From Flavobacterium hydrophilum (GTDB lineage: Bacteria > Bacteroidota > Bacteroidia > Flavobacteriales > Flavobacteriaceae), in the NCBI RefSeq assembly GCF_003202405.1, contig NZ_QJHL01000001.1:2108001-2172000 (forward strand): DNA of 64,000 nt. Reading direction: 5' to 3'. How positions within the stretch are numbered: the first letter of the stretch is position 1; every line of letters starts with the position of its first letter. A program made the position numbers and the translations under genes. The notes under the pieces are model-generated. The model did not search any database and was not told the DNA's origin. It saw only the letters and a list, made by a program, of their open reading frames with translations. Positions 18,425 through 28,673 of the stretch are shown in pieces.

Positions 18425-21400
18425 TTATTTACGAAAGGTCTGTTTGTTGATATCTAATTGTTTTACTTTCTGATAATATTTTTCAGATTCGGTTTCATTA
18501 CCTAATCCGCTGTGACCTAATGCCATCACATAATAACAATGCACCTGATTTCTAACATTCAGATCATCATCCCAAATTGCTAAATCCGGAAGCGAAACTG
18601 CGAAATAATCGATTCTTGATTTTTCGAATAAATATTTCTCTCCATGAGCCAGCAGTTTGTTGAAACGGCTTCGGGCTTTATCTTCATCACCTAATTCTCG
18701 CCATGCTAATCCCTGATAAAAAATCTTGTCCGGCTGCTGATCGTTATAGAAAAATGCCTGAACAGGCTCTGAGGATCCAAGTGTTGCCTCAACAAAATTT
18801 GCTGTTGCATTTTCTAAATCTCCAAGACCTTTATACGCTAATCCTTTATAATAAAAAACTTCATTTTCCTCTGCATTTTTCAGTTTGCCTTCACCTAAAT
18901 CGTGCGGATAAACTTCGGTTTCTTTCAGCAATTTTACTGCTTCTTCAAATCTTTTTTCTGCTATTGCAATTTTTGCCAATTCCACTCTGCATAAAGTATA
19001 CTGACCTGTTACTTTTCCTTCACCACCTTCCCAGGGATGGAATTTTCGCTGTGTAATCAATTCTTTTGCAACAGCATATTTTCCTGTCTGATTGTAAAGT
19101 GTGATTCTTTCTATACACAAATCATCTCTTTCTTCAACAAGATTTGGATACTGATTTAAAACTTCTAATCTGTATTCAGGTGATTTTCCAATTTTCTTGT
19201 ACAGCTGATCCAATTCCATAAAAATCCTTGAATCGGTTGGATCCAATGCAAATGCTTTTTCCAGCATTTCCTTGGCTTTAGTTTTCTCATTGGTCTTGTT
19301 GAAATAAGCCAGTGCCAGGTTTCGCAATAAAGTCGGAAAGGTATCGTCTATACTGTATGACAACTCCCAACATTTTACAGCTTCATCATATTGACGGAAA
19401 GCATACCAGAAATTCCCTAAATAATACGACGCTTTTGCATCCTTCGGATTTAAACGAATAGCATCCTGCAGAATATTAACTTCTTCAATACGGTTAGGAA
19501 AACACTTTTCTGGTGACTCTAAAGCAGCTTTTTTGTACCATTCTAAAGCTTCGTCTTTATCTTCAGCCATAGAAGCAAAATAACCCAAAGCATAATACAC
19601 CATTGGATAAACTTCTTCAGTATCCTTAATCGATTCCTTTAATAATTGAGAAGCTTCCGTATATAATCCTGCTCCTGCAAAATCCAATGCATATTCGATA
19701 TAACCATGTGACCATTGACGCATGATAGTATTCATTTCGTCCAATACAGTCTGGTCTTTTGTCAGCAGATATTTCTCAAAACGACAGCCCATATTGAAAC
19801 GGTCAATTTTGAGTGATTCTTCGATCCATGCCAAAGCTTCCTGATTTCTGTTTAACTTTATTAAAATAGACGCTTTCAATTGACGTGCCTTGTGATTGTG
19901 CCAGTTGCGGATCAATGATGATTCGACTCTTTCCAACGCTTCTGACCATTCTCCTTTTATACTGTCAATTTGTGCTAAAGCGTAAAAACCGGCGTCCTGC
20001 CACGCTGCATTCCAGGTCGATTTGAAAAGGGAATTATAAGCTTCATCATTTTTTCCCTGCAGTTTTAAGCAAAAACCTAAATTATAAAGCGGTTCCCCGT
20101 CAATCGGATTTGGATTGCGCTCTGTTAAAACTTCAACCGCAGTTCTGAAATAGGTTTCGGCTTTTTCAAACTGACCTCTTCGCAGCATCAAAAGGCCGAC
20201 AGCATTATTACATCTCACATCTCTTGAATCTCTGCTTAAAGCTTCAAAATAATAATCAAGCGGATTGTAAGTAGCATGTCTGTATTGTTCCAAATGCAGT
20301 CCTGTCAAATACAATTGTTCCATTGAAGCGATATCTTTTGGATCAAGAGCCGCTTTTGCAGGATCCGGAACAGGTTTTATTTCTGCTTTTTCTTCCTGAT
20401 ACTGAACTAGAATTTTACCATTCGAAGTATAAACTGTAAAAATTAAATCCTCTGAAGCTGTTTCACCAATTGAAACTCGTTTTTTATACGGATTTACAGG
20501 CGAAATCGTAATTTCATCCTGAAATAATACCCCGTTTTGCTTGTTTTTTAATTCAATTTTTAAATTCTCATACAAACCTGTGGTATATAAAATCAAATCT
20601 GCTTCTTTTCCTTCAACTTCGATGTTTATGATGGCATCTTTTGTTGCATTTTTTACATAACCCACTTCGGCATACGACATAAAATACTGTACCCAAGACT
20701 TTTCTTCATAAGCCTGAAGCCATGAAAAATCGGGTTGATTGTCTGTAAAAACACCCGTCATCAATTCGATATACGGACCGTCTTTGTCAGTTAGATTTCT
20801 GTCCCAGGCCAAACCGAAATCTCCGTTCCCCCATGTCCATTGTTTTTTCCCCGGAGATACATGATGGTTCGCAACATGCAGTAATCCAGCCTGTACATCA
20901 TCTTCATAGCCACCCACAAAATTATATTTCGATTGCACCGCCATATAAGAAGTGGGAACGGGAATATTTTTATATTTTGAAATATCAACTCCGGCAGAAT
21001 AGTCCTGTTTGTAATATTCGCCTGTTGCAATCGGAAATTTAGAAACATCTCTTTTTCCGTGGTCAAATACGGCATTCACATCCGGAGGAAAAACCGATTT
21101 ATAACCGTCATTCACCACCACAGCAGGATTTGCCCACCAAAGGAACGTTTGCGGAAAAGCGGTACGGTTGTAGATTTTTACTTTAATTTCGATGTAAGCT
21201 TTATCAGGATGCAGCGTGAATCCCTGCATTCCTTTGGTTCTGAACATTCTTTCTACTTCATTGCACCAGATTGTTTTGCTTCCGTCTTCATTTTCTTCAA
21301 TATCGAAATCCGTAGGCAAAAAAGTACTCGGACGGTGGTGCTGCGGCCAGTTGAACTCAATTCCACCGGAAATCCACGGTCCTGTAAGTCCTACAAGGGC

Positions 21401-21796
21401 TGGTTTTATAACCTGATTATAATATACGAAATGACGCTGTTTAACTTTGTCATATGCCATGTGAACGCGTCCTCCCAATTCAGGAAGAATCATGATTTTG
21501 ATGTATTTATTTTCTAAAAATACAGCATGATATGATTTATCGAATTTTTCATCAGATAATTTTTCGACAACAGGATAAGGATAAACAGCTCCTGAACTTC
21601 CCTGATATACTCGTTTTTCAAGAAAAATCGGGTTCTTTTCCTCTTCTCCAATTTGGTAGGTAGGTAGTAAAATATCTTCTTCCCAAACGCGAACTACTCC
21701 ATCTTCATTAACGGTTGACTGAATTAAATAAGCTGTTATTTTTTCGTCCTGACCTGATTGTTTGGTATGCAAGTTATCTGCAATTGTATTTTCCAT
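18425..21796 (-). CDS. Cytoplasmic DUF5107–TPR protein
   Basis: 1123 residues with no signal peptide or membrane segment, so cytoplasmic. Residues about 40–420 are the DUF5107 region, recognisable from ILPELGGRVHMAYDK, GLTGPWISGGIEFNWPQHHR and WWANPAVVVNDG; its all-beta fold is thought to resemble galactose mutarotase. From about 500 to the end there are many TPR helices pairs (ALSRDSRDVRCNNAVGLLML, KASYYLGNFWYAFRQYDEA). It starts 14 bp after the stop of the MFS sugar porter, so the two form an operon. The conserved His/Glu/Trp-rich stretch could be a sugar active site acting on the imported sugar. The biochemical function is unknown to me. Confidence 0.8.
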   Translation of the reverse strand: MENTIADNLHTKQSGQDEKITAYLIQSTVNEDGVVRVWEEDILLPTYQIGEEEKNPIFLEKRVYQGSSGAVYPYPVVEKLSDEKFDKSYHAVFLENKYIKIMILPELGGRVHMAYDKVKQRHFVYYNQVIKPALVGLTGPWISGGIEFNWPQHHRPSTFLPTDFDIEENEDGSKTIWCNEVERMFRTKGMQGFTLHPDKAYIEIKVKIYNRTAFPQTFLWWANPAVVVNDGYKSVFPPDVNAVFDHGKRDVSKFPIATGEYYKQDYSAGVDISKYKNIPVPTSYMAVQSKYNFVGGYEDDVQAGLLHVANHHVSPGKKQWTWGNGDFGLAWDRNLTDKDGPYIELMTGVFTDNQPDFSWLQAYEEKSWVQYFMSYAEVGYVKNATKDAIINIEVEGKEADLILYTTGLYENLKIELKNKQNGVLFQDEITISPVNPYKKRVSIGETASEDLIFTVYTSNGKILVQYQEEKAEIKPVPDPAKAALDPKDIASMEQLYLTGLHLEQYRHATYNPLDYYFEALSRDSRDVRCNNAVGLLMLRRGQFEKAETYFRTAVEVLTERNPNPIDGEPLYNLGFCLKLQGKNDEAYNSLFKSTWNAAWQDAGFYALAQIDSIKGEWSEALERVESSLIRNWHNHKARQLKASILIKLNRNQEALAWIEESLKIDRFNMGCRFEKYLLTKDQTVLDEMNTIMRQWSHGYIEYALDFAGAGLYTEASQLLKESIKDTEEVYPMVYYALGYFASMAEDKDEALEWYKKAALESPEKCFPNRIEEVNILQDAIRLNPKDAKASYYLGNFWYAFRQYDEAVKCWELSYSIDDTFPTLLRNLALAYFNKTNEKTKAKEMLEKAFALDPTDSRIFMELDQLYKKIGKSPEYRLEVLNQYPNLVEERDDLCIERITLYNQTGKYAVAKELITQRKFHPWEGGEGKVTGQYTLCRVELAKIAIAEKRFEEAVKLLKETEVYPHDLGEGKLKNAEENEVFYYKGLAYKGLGDLENATANFVEATLGSSEPVQAFFYNDQQPDKIFYQGLAWRELGDEDKARSRFNKLLAHGEKYLFEKSRIDYFAVSLPDLAIWDDDLNVRNQVHCYYVMALGHSGLGNETESEKYYQKVKQLDINKQTFRK

Positions 21797-21810
21797 TTTA
21801 TGATATGCTA

Positions 21811-23187
21811 TTATTTTGTCAATTCATTTTCTATTTCCTCTAAAGACTTTCCTTTGGTTTCCGGCAGGGAAACACGAAGGAAAAAGTATCCTGCTAAACA
21901 AATAACCCCATAAAGCCAGAATGTTCCGTAAGAGCCAAGACTGCTGTTTAGTATTGGAAAAGTGTACGTTAGCACGAAACAGGCTGTCCAAAGGGCGAAA
22001 GTAGAAACCGCCATTGCCATGGCACGTATTTTTGTCGGGAATATTTCAGACAAAACAACCCAGGTGATTGGTGCCAATGTCATCGCATAGCAGGAAATGG
22101 CAGCGATAACCAGTGCTAAAACAGCAATTCCGGTGATTTCAAAATAATAGCAGGCGCCTAATATGGCATAGATGAAGAACAACCCAATTGAACCAATCAA
22201 CATCAAGGTTCTGCGTCCCCAACGATCAACAAAATACATACCTACAAATGTGAAGATTACATTCGTTACACCTGTAATTACGATATTGAACAAGATATCC
22301 GAAACACCATAACCGGCTGCTGAAAATATTTCCTGAGCATAATTAAAAATCACGTTGATACCGCACCATTGCTGAAAAGCTGCAATCACTATTCCCAATA
22401 CCAGAATTTTTGGCATTTTACCTTCAAAAAGCATTCTATAATTGACTTTTTCTTTAATGTCTCCGGTTCTTGATTTCAGTTCTTCAATTTGTTCTTTTGC
22501 AAAAGCAAGACCTCCAATTTTAGTAAAAACTGATTCTGCTTTATCATATTTACGTTGACTTGCAAGCCATCTCGGACTTTCTGGTATAATGAGTATAAAA
22601 ATAAAAAAGGCAACTGACGGTACGGCTCCTGCCCAAAACATGTATCTCCAGCCCCATTGACCATTCCAGGAGTTCAAAATATCCTCTCCTTCTATAATAG
22701 GATCTGCAATTAACCAGTTTACAATTTGGGCTGCCAGAATTCCTATTACAACCGTTAACTGGTTTATCGAAACAAACTTTCCTCTGGATTCACTTGGCGC
22801 AATTTCGGCTATGTACATCGGCGAAAGATTAGATGCGATTCCAATCCCTATTCCTCCAACAACTCTCCAGATGATAAACCATTCAATTGTATCCACTATT
22901 CCGGTACCAACTGCTGCCAGCGTAAAAAATATTGAAGCTACAATCATCAACGGTTTTCTACCGTATTTATCAGATAAACTTCCGGAAATCATTACCCCCA
23001 GCAAACAGCCCAGAATAGCACTTCCCATAACCCAGCCCTGCATAGAAGGCGAATTGGTAATATTAAAAAAAACTTCATAAAAAGGCTTTGCACCTCCAAT
23101 TACAACCCAGTCGTAACCAAATAATAAACCACCCATGGCTGAAACCAGTGCAATAAAAAGCAGGTAGGAAGAATTATACTTACTCAT
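21811..23187 (-). CDS. MFS sugar:H+ symporter (sugar porter family, XylE/AraE-like)
   Basis: 458 residues with 12 predicted membrane helices in the inner membrane. Sugar-porter signatures are present: GSLSDKYGRKPLM after TM2, PESPRWLASQRK before the central loop, VDRWGRRTLMLIG after TM8 and PETKGKSLEEIE at the C-terminus. The QQWCGINVIFNYAQEIF block in TM7 (about residues 269–285) carries the sugar-binding QQ/N pattern. It likely imports a monosaccharide such as arabinose, galactose or xylose released by the PUL enzymes. It is divergent from an AraC regulator and leads the operon with the DUF5107 protein. Confidence 0.92.
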   Translation of the reverse strand: MSKYNSSYLLFIALVSAMGGLLFGYDWVVIGGAKPFYEVFFNITNSPSMQGWVMGSAILGCLLGVMISGSLSDKYGRKPLMIVASIFFTLAAVGTGIVDTIEWFIIWRVVGGIGIGIASNLSPMYIAEIAPSESRGKFVSINQLTVVIGILAAQIVNWLIADPIIEGEDILNSWNGQWGWRYMFWAGAVPSVAFFIFILIIPESPRWLASQRKYDKAESVFTKIGGLAFAKEQIEELKSRTGDIKEKVNYRMLFEGKMPKILVLGIVIAAFQQWCGINVIFNYAQEIFSAAGYGVSDILFNIVITGVTNVIFTFVGMYFVDRWGRRTLMLIGSIGLFFIYAILGACYYFEITGIAVLALVIAAISCYAMTLAPITWVVLSEIFPTKIRAMAMAVSTFALWTACFVLTYTFPILNSSLGSYGTFWLYGVICLAGYFFLRVSLPETKGKSLEEIENELTK

Positions 23188-23531
23188 ATGTATTTAATTT
23201 TTTAATTTATTTATCATTACAAATATCGTTACATGCCACACTTCCAAAAATGTAATATTTATATAAAACATGTATAAAACATCGATTTTTACATCAAAAT
23301 TACCATACTCAAAACAATAAAACACATTTTTTACAATAACTGTATTTATTCGAATAAAATTCTGATGATTTCATACTTAATAACCGATATAATATCTTAC
23401 TAAAAATATTTCGCAGTAACCTTTTCTCCATTTTTTAATACTAATATTCCAGAATATGTAAATTACCATTATTTTATAAACTTATATTTGTCATTGAATA
23501 TTTTTATTTAAATATACTCATAACATTAATT
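23188..23531. promoter_or_regulatory. Divergent control region between the sugar porter and araC-type gene
   Basis: 344 bp, strongly AT-rich, with no ORF. It contains two tandem copies of TATAAAACAT (23262–23271 and 23273–23282) at an 11-bp period, 75–95 bp upstream of the porter ATG, a candidate activator site for the adjacent AraC protein. A minus-strand −7-like TAATTTTG lies at 23295–23302, without a well-placed −33 element. Confidence 0.5.
23483..23490 (+). promoter_or_regulatory. −7 box for the AraC-family regulator
   Basis: TATATTTG is an exact TAnnTTTG match, 41 bases before the ATG at 23532. No good −33 TTTG lies at the expected distance, so this may be a weak or activated promoter. 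Confidence 0.5.
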
Positions 23532-24416
23532 ATGGATCAGATAGCAGATGGTTTTAAAGGAGAAAGAGCAATCGTTGTTCCTTACAGCGTACGCATCTTT
23601 CAGTCTGAAAATGAACTAACAAAAAATGCTTTCATTACACATATGGGCTACTATCCCAACGCAAAATATCACTTCCGGAAAAGATCCAAAGGCGCACTTG
23701 AAAACATTCTTATTTATTGTGAAAGCGGAAAAGGTTTTATAACTCTTGAAAATGAACAGTTCTCACTTACTAAAGATCAGGCTTTTATCATTCCGGCTCA
23801 CAAAGCACATAGTTATGAGGCCGAAATTTCTAAACCCTGGAGCATTTACTGGCTGCACTTTAAAGGAACAGCAAACTCTCTGCATGCTGCGGTTTCCGGA
23901 AAAATTTTAAATCTCAACGACAGCAGGTCATCTGACAGACTGAATTTGTTTGAAGAAATTTACCAGAATCTGGAAATGGGTTTTAATCCTGATAATCTTG
24001 AGTATTCGAGTATTTGTTTACAGCATTTTTTAGCCAGCATTAAATACACGGGGCAATTTTTAAAAATAAAAACAGCCGATACAGAAGTATTAGATGTGAT
24101 TCCGATGAGTATTATTTTCATGAAAAACAATCTGACAAACAAAATCACCCTTCACGATATTGCACAGTATACTGGATATTCGAGTTCTTATTTTGGCGCT
24201 TTGTTTTTAGAAAAAACTTCATTTACACCAATTGAGTATTACAATCAGTTAAAAATTCAGAAATCGTGTTCGCTTTTGCAGTTCAGCAACCTGAAAATAA
24301 AAGAAATCGCTTATGAACTGGGCTATTATGATCCGTTTCATTTTTCAAAGTCGTTCAGACTTGTCATGGAAATATCACCGAGGGAGTATCGGCTTAGATA
24401 CAAAGCCCCTGTTTAA
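23532..24416 (+). CDS. AraC-family transcriptional regulator (cupin + HTH)
   Basis: 294 residues. Residues about 25–170 form an AraC-type cupin sugar-sensing domain (GKGFITLENEQFSLTKDQAFIIPAHKAHSYEAE). The C-terminal 100 residues hold two helix-turn-helix motifs: ITLHDIAQYTGYSSSYFGALF and IKEIAYELGYYDPFHFSKSFR, ending in the family motif SPREYR. It is divergent from the MFS porter and DUF5107 operon, the classic layout for a sugar-responsive activator of that unit. Sugar identity is not visible. It converges with the HTCS gene. Confidence 0.88.
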   Translation: MDQIADGFKGERAIVVPYSVRIFQSENELTKNAFITHMGYYPNAKYHFRKRSKGALENILIYCESGKGFITLENEQFSLTKDQAFIIPAHKAHSYEAEISKPWSIYWLHFKGTANSLHAAVSGKILNLNDSRSSDRLNLFEEIYQNLEMGFNPDNLEYSSICLQHFLASIKYTGQFLKIKTADTEVLDVIPMSIIFMKNNLTNKITLHDIAQYTGYSSSYFGALFLEKTSFTPIEYYNQLKIQKSCSLLQFSNLKIKEIAYELGYYDPFHFSKSFRLVMEISPREYRLRYKAPV

Positions 24417-24440
24417 TTTCTATTTGAATCATCAAAAAGG

Positions 24441-24464
24441 GCTTCGACTCCGCTCAGCCTGACA
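24441..24464. repeat. Copy of a short dispersed repeat between araC-type gene and HTCS
   Basis: GCTTCGACTCCGCTCAGCCT followed by GACA, in the 75-bp gap between convergent genes. It shares the core CTTCGACTCCnCTCAG with the copy at 18249–18273. Confidence 0.5.
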
Positions 24465-24491
24465 AATGTTTTGAATTACATCCAGCAAGTT

Positions 24492-27400
24492 CTATTTAAT
24501 AACATTCAAATCCGAATTAAAAGAACTTTTATACTTTTTAATGTATTCTGAAGGTGTCATTCCAAATAATTTCACGAACTGCTGTCTGAAGTATTTAGGA
24601 TCTTCAAAACCAACCTCAGCACTCGCCTGTGCAATATTAATATCTTCAGTAAGCATTAACATCGCAGCTCTTCGGATTCGCAGGGAACGGATAAAAGCAT
24701 TTAAAGTCTGTCCTGAAATGATTTTTATTTTGGTATAAAGCGTTCTGTGGCTCATACCCATTTCAAGCGCAAAGGTTTTGATCGTGAAATCTCTTTTATG
24801 AATATTGGCTTCTACAATGTCAATACATTTTTTCAAAATTTCCTGATACTCCACCGGAACTTTTTGTGTATTCTCTTTTAAAGTGATGCTGTCTAAGAAA
24901 TAGGTTCGTAAATTGCTTCGATTACGCAATAACGATTCAACCCGTGCCACCAAAATATCATCATCAAATGGTTTTGTAATATAATCATCGGCACCTTCAT
25001 TGATTCCCTGCAGGTGAGTTTCGGGGTTTTTAGTCGCTGTTAATAAAATTACCGGAATATGAGACAACTCGTTGCTTTCCTTTATTTTTCGGCACAGTTC
25101 AAGACCATCCATTTCTTCCATCGTAATATCACTGATTACCAGATCCGGCATGTGTTTTTTGGTCAGTTTTAAACCCTCTTCACCATTTTCGGCATTGTAA
25201 ACGATATAATTTTCAGCAAACAATTTGATTAAATACCCCCTGATTTCAGCATTGTCATCAACAATTAAAACGGTTCGTTTTTCTGTAAGCATCACTTTTT
25301 GCAAGTCAGTTTCAGAAAGTGTATTTTCAGTATCATTTTCTTCGGAGTCATCAATAATTAATTCGTCAAAGAGCTGGCTTCTTTTTTGAACGTCGTTAGT
25401 AATTTCAGCATTTTCAAAATGACTGTCCCCTTTCAGAAAAGTCAGCTTAAATGTACTCCCCTTACCCGGTTCACTGCTACAGCTTACCATTCCTTTATGT
25501 TTGTCTGTAAAATATTTTACAATGTAAAGCCCGATTCCAAAGCCGGTTCCGATTGAAACTTTAGAATTGATTTGTTTGAATTTTTCGAAAATTACCTCAA
25601 TATCTTTTTTCTCAATTCCGTCGCCGTTATCCTTAATTTCAAGTTGAACTTCATTATCTGTCTCAGTAAGTTTAAGATCAATCTGCCCGTTAATTGCTGT
25701 GTATTTAAAAGCATTCGACATTAGATTAAACAATGAAATTTCAATTTTTTCATAATCCCCTATAATTACAATCTCATGATCCGGAATATTGAAGTTATAC
25801 TGAATATTTTTGTCTTTTGCCTGATTGACAAAACACTGATACACTTCATTACAAAGATTGTTTACATTTATCGGAGATAGTCGAAGGGAATCCGCATCAT
25901 TTTCGGCCTTTCTAAAAAGCAAAAGCTGATCAACAAGACTCAATAATCGCCTTGCATTTCGGTGTGCAATTGCCAGATCACTTCCGGAAGACCCGTTTTG
26001 AACACTTTCTTTCTGAACTGCTTTTTTAAGCGGATTTATAATCAGCGAAAGCGGGGTTCTGAATTCATGTGAAATATACGTAAACATCGATGACTGTTTC
26101 TCCGCAATTTCTTTTTCTTTTTTGCTTTCCAGTTCAGCAATTTTCACCTTATATTTTAGTTTTTCCTTGTTCTTCTGATAATCCAGATACACAAATAGAA
26201 TTCCTGCTATAGCCAGAACATACAAGCTGTAAGCCCACCAGGTTCTGTACCACGGCGGCAAAACTTCAATTGACACAAGACTGATTTCCTTATTCCAGCC
26301 TCCTTCAAAATTGGTCGTTTTTACTTTAAAAGTATATTTCCCTTCCGGCAGTTTTGAGTAATTTGCTTTTCGGGCCTGACCCACATAATTCCATTGGTCA
26401 TCCCAGCCTTCGAGTAAGTAAGCATAATTTATTTTGTCGGCATTGTTGTAATCCAATGCAACAAATTCTACCGATAAGGCGGTCTGATCGTAATCCAGAC
26501 TTACTTCTTTCATTTTGCCGGAATCAAAAGTTGTCACTTCAACACCGCTTTCTTCAATGGGCTGATTGTTTACATAAAAATCGGTCAGCAGCAAGTTATT
26601 TTTTTGGCTGAAGCCTTTAATCGCTTCCGGAAAAAAGATGTTAAAACCATTTATGCCTCCAAAAAGAAATTCGCCGGTAGATAGTTGAAGCCCGGCATTA
26701 AAACTAAACTGATTGCTTTGAAGTCCGTCGTTTACAGAAAAATTACGGAATGTTTTTCGTTTCTTGTCAAATCTGCAAACGCCGCTATAAGTACTCATCC
26801 AGAGATTTCCTTCTTTATCTTCCAGCAATCTCAAAACTGTATTAGACGGAAGTCCGTCATCTGTGGTAAATCTTTTAATTTTATTGGTTTTTCTGTCAAA
26901 TATAACCAACCCTCCTTCCTGGGTTCCCAGCCAGAGATTTTTGTCTTTGTCTTCATGAATACATCGAATCGGGTTACCTATTACCGTTTTTTTAACTTTT
27001 TTTGGTGATTTTTCTATAGAAAATAAAGTGCTGTAATTGGCCCCCCAAAGCTTACCATCTTTGGTTTCTATAAGGCATTGCAGGTTATTAATACTTCGGT
27101 CAAAAAGTTCGAAACTGTTTTTATCACGATCAAAAAGGTATAAAGAACCTTCGTTTGTAGCACTTGCCCAGATATTGTCTTTTGAATCTTTATAAACAAA
27201 CCAGATGTTTTTTTCTATTTGTTTTGTATATGGGTTGTAACACGAAAACCGGGTTACGCTGTTGTCTTTTTTGTTAATTCGGTTTATACCTCCTGCCCAG
27301 GTAGAAATCCAGATATCATTATTGCTATCCCTGGTGATTCCTGTAATAAATTTGCTCGAAAGGGTATTGCCGTAATTTATATATGTATTGTTTTTTCGGT

Positions 27401-28526
27401 CCCAGTATTTTAAGCCGGCACCGTCTGTTCCTACCCAAATATTATTTTTCTCATCTTCGCAAAATGACAAAATAAAGTTTTCTGCAGGATCTTTCGCATT
27501 ATAGCGAATGCTTTTAAAATACTTCGGAATATTGCTGAGCATACTAACACCACCACGCAGTGAACCAAACCACTTGTTTCCGGTTTTATCTTCATACAAA
27601 CTCCAAACTGAATTACTTTTGGCTAGCAGGTTACCGTGAACTTCGTTTTGCGAGATTGCCTGTTTTCCCATGATTTTATAAATACCACAACCGTCTGTCG
27701 TGATCCAGATTTCTTTTTTTCTGTCCACAAGAATATCGGTAACACTGCATTTATTTGAAAAATAATTCTCAGAAAGTATCGCTGATTTTGTATTAAAAAG
27801 AAAAAGTCCTTCATCTGTTCCTAACCAGAGATTTCCATCAGTAGCCGGCTTCATTGCTTTTACCTCTTTCGAAAGCGGAAAAACTACTTTTAAACTTTCT
27901 GACTGATACTGATAACTGCAAATCCCAATATTACGGACATATATCCAGGAATGTTTCTTTTTTTTATCTTCCTGAATGGCTACTGCATCATAATCATCAA
28001 TACTGGTTCTATTGCCCGAAAAATTAAGCGGAATTTGTTTTCCGATGAAAGAACCGTTTTCAAAACTGATAAGCCCTAAACTCTGGGAGGCAACCAGCAC
28101 CAGGTTATCAGAAACTGCACGCATCTGATGGATGATATCCTTTAAAACTTCTGTTTTTTTATTGGAAGGAGTATATCGCACAGGATGAAATGTCGCTGTA
28201 TTTTTATTGTAAACACAAACACCACTCGAACCTCCTACCCAGATGTTCTTTTTAGAATCTCCTTCGATATTATAAATAGTATTAAATGGCAGTGATTTTT
28301 TATCGTTGATCCGGTTTCGGAATACTTTAAAATTATAGCCGTCATATCGATTCAGTCCATCATAAGTTCCAAACCAAATATAACCATCACTATCCTGAAA
28401 TATGGTTGTAATAGAATTATTAGATAATCCATCAGATATATCAAGAAATTTTACCGGATTCTCCTGCGCAGCAACAAGTGAGTAAAATCCCATGAATACA
28501 ATTAGAGTTATAAAAAAATTCTTCAA
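24492..28526 (-). CDS. Hybrid two-component system (HTCS) sensor/regulator of the PUL
   Basis: 1344 residues in one chain: signal peptide, two seven-bladed Reg_prop propellers forming the periplasmic sensor (repeats such as IFQDSDGYIWFGTYDGLNRYDG, to about 690), a Y_Y_Y domain (about 700–770), one membrane helix near 790–810, a HisKA domain with SHEFRTPLSL, HATPase with DNGDGIE and GFGIGLYIV, a receiver domain with phospho-Asp in LVISDITM and the lysine in ITKPFDDD, and a C-terminal AraC HTH (SAEVGFEDPKYFRQQF). It senses a periplasmic oligosaccharide and activates PUL transcription. The start appears to be TTG at 28526, because an in-frame stop lies two codons upstream and this start gives a good signal peptide. 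All catalytic residues look intact. Confidence 0.93.
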   Translation of the reverse strand: MKNFFITLIVFMGFYSLVAAQENPVKFLDISDGLSNNSITTIFQDSDGYIWFGTYDGLNRYDGYNFKVFRNRINDKKSLPFNTIYNIEGDSKKNIWVGGSSGVCVYNKNTATFHPVRYTPSNKKTEVLKDIIHQMRAVSDNLVLVASQSLGLISFENGSFIGKQIPLNFSGNRTSIDDYDAVAIQEDKKKKHSWIYVRNIGICSYQYQSESLKVVFPLSKEVKAMKPATDGNLWLGTDEGLFLFNTKSAILSENYFSNKCSVTDILVDRKKEIWITTDGCGIYKIMGKQAISQNEVHGNLLAKSNSVWSLYEDKTGNKWFGSLRGGVSMLSNIPKYFKSIRYNAKDPAENFILSFCEDEKNNIWVGTDGAGLKYWDRKNNTYINYGNTLSSKFITGITRDSNNDIWISTWAGGINRINKKDNSVTRFSCYNPYTKQIEKNIWFVYKDSKDNIWASATNEGSLYLFDRDKNSFELFDRSINNLQCLIETKDGKLWGANYSTLFSIEKSPKKVKKTVIGNPIRCIHEDKDKNLWLGTQEGGLVIFDRKTNKIKRFTTDDGLPSNTVLRLLEDKEGNLWMSTYSGVCRFDKKRKTFRNFSVNDGLQSNQFSFNAGLQLSTGEFLFGGINGFNIFFPEAIKGFSQKNNLLLTDFYVNNQPIEESGVEVTTFDSGKMKEVSLDYDQTALSVEFVALDYNNADKINYAYLLEGWDDQWNYVGQARKANYSKLPEGKYTFKVKTTNFEGGWNKEISLVSIEVLPPWYRTWWAYSLYVLAIAGILFVYLDYQKNKEKLKYKVKIAELESKKEKEIAEKQSSMFTYISHEFRTPLSLIINPLKKAVQKESVQNGSSGSDLAIAHRNARRLLSLVDQLLLFRKAENDADSLRLSPINVNNLCNEVYQCFVNQAKDKNIQYNFNIPDHEIVIIGDYEKIEISLFNLMSNAFKYTAINGQIDLKLTETDNEVQLEIKDNGDGIEKKDIEVIFEKFKQINSKVSIGTGFGIGLYIVKYFTDKHKGMVSCSSEPGKGSTFKLTFLKGDSHFENAEITNDVQKRSQLFDELIIDDSEENDTENTLSETDLQKVMLTEKRTVLIVDDNAEIRGYLIKLFAENYIVYNAENGEEGLKLTKKHMPDLVISDITMEEMDGLELCRKIKESNELSHIPVILLTATKNPETHLQGINEGADDYITKPFDDDILVARVESLLRNRSNLRTYFLDSITLKENTQKVPVEYQEILKKCIDIVEANIHKRDFTIKTFALEMGMSHRTLYTKIKIISGQTLNAFIRSLRIRRAAMLMLTEDINIAQASAEVGFEDPKYFRQQFVKLFGMTPSEYIKKYKSSFNSDLNVIK

Positions 28527-28673
28527 GATTTATTTATTTTAAATTGAACAGCAGAATTGAGCACTAAAATTATCAATAATTTAAAAAATCACAACAAAAA
28601 AGAATAAAAATAATAATTCACAATAGTTAATAACTCCGGAAGTTTGATTCTTTTTAATTCTTTTGTAAACAAA

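Noticed and set aside
23295..23302. TAATTTTG as the promoter of the sugar porter
   Set aside because: It fits TAnnTTTG but no −33 element is at the right distance and the leader would be about 100 nt, so it was kept only as a possibility within the control region.
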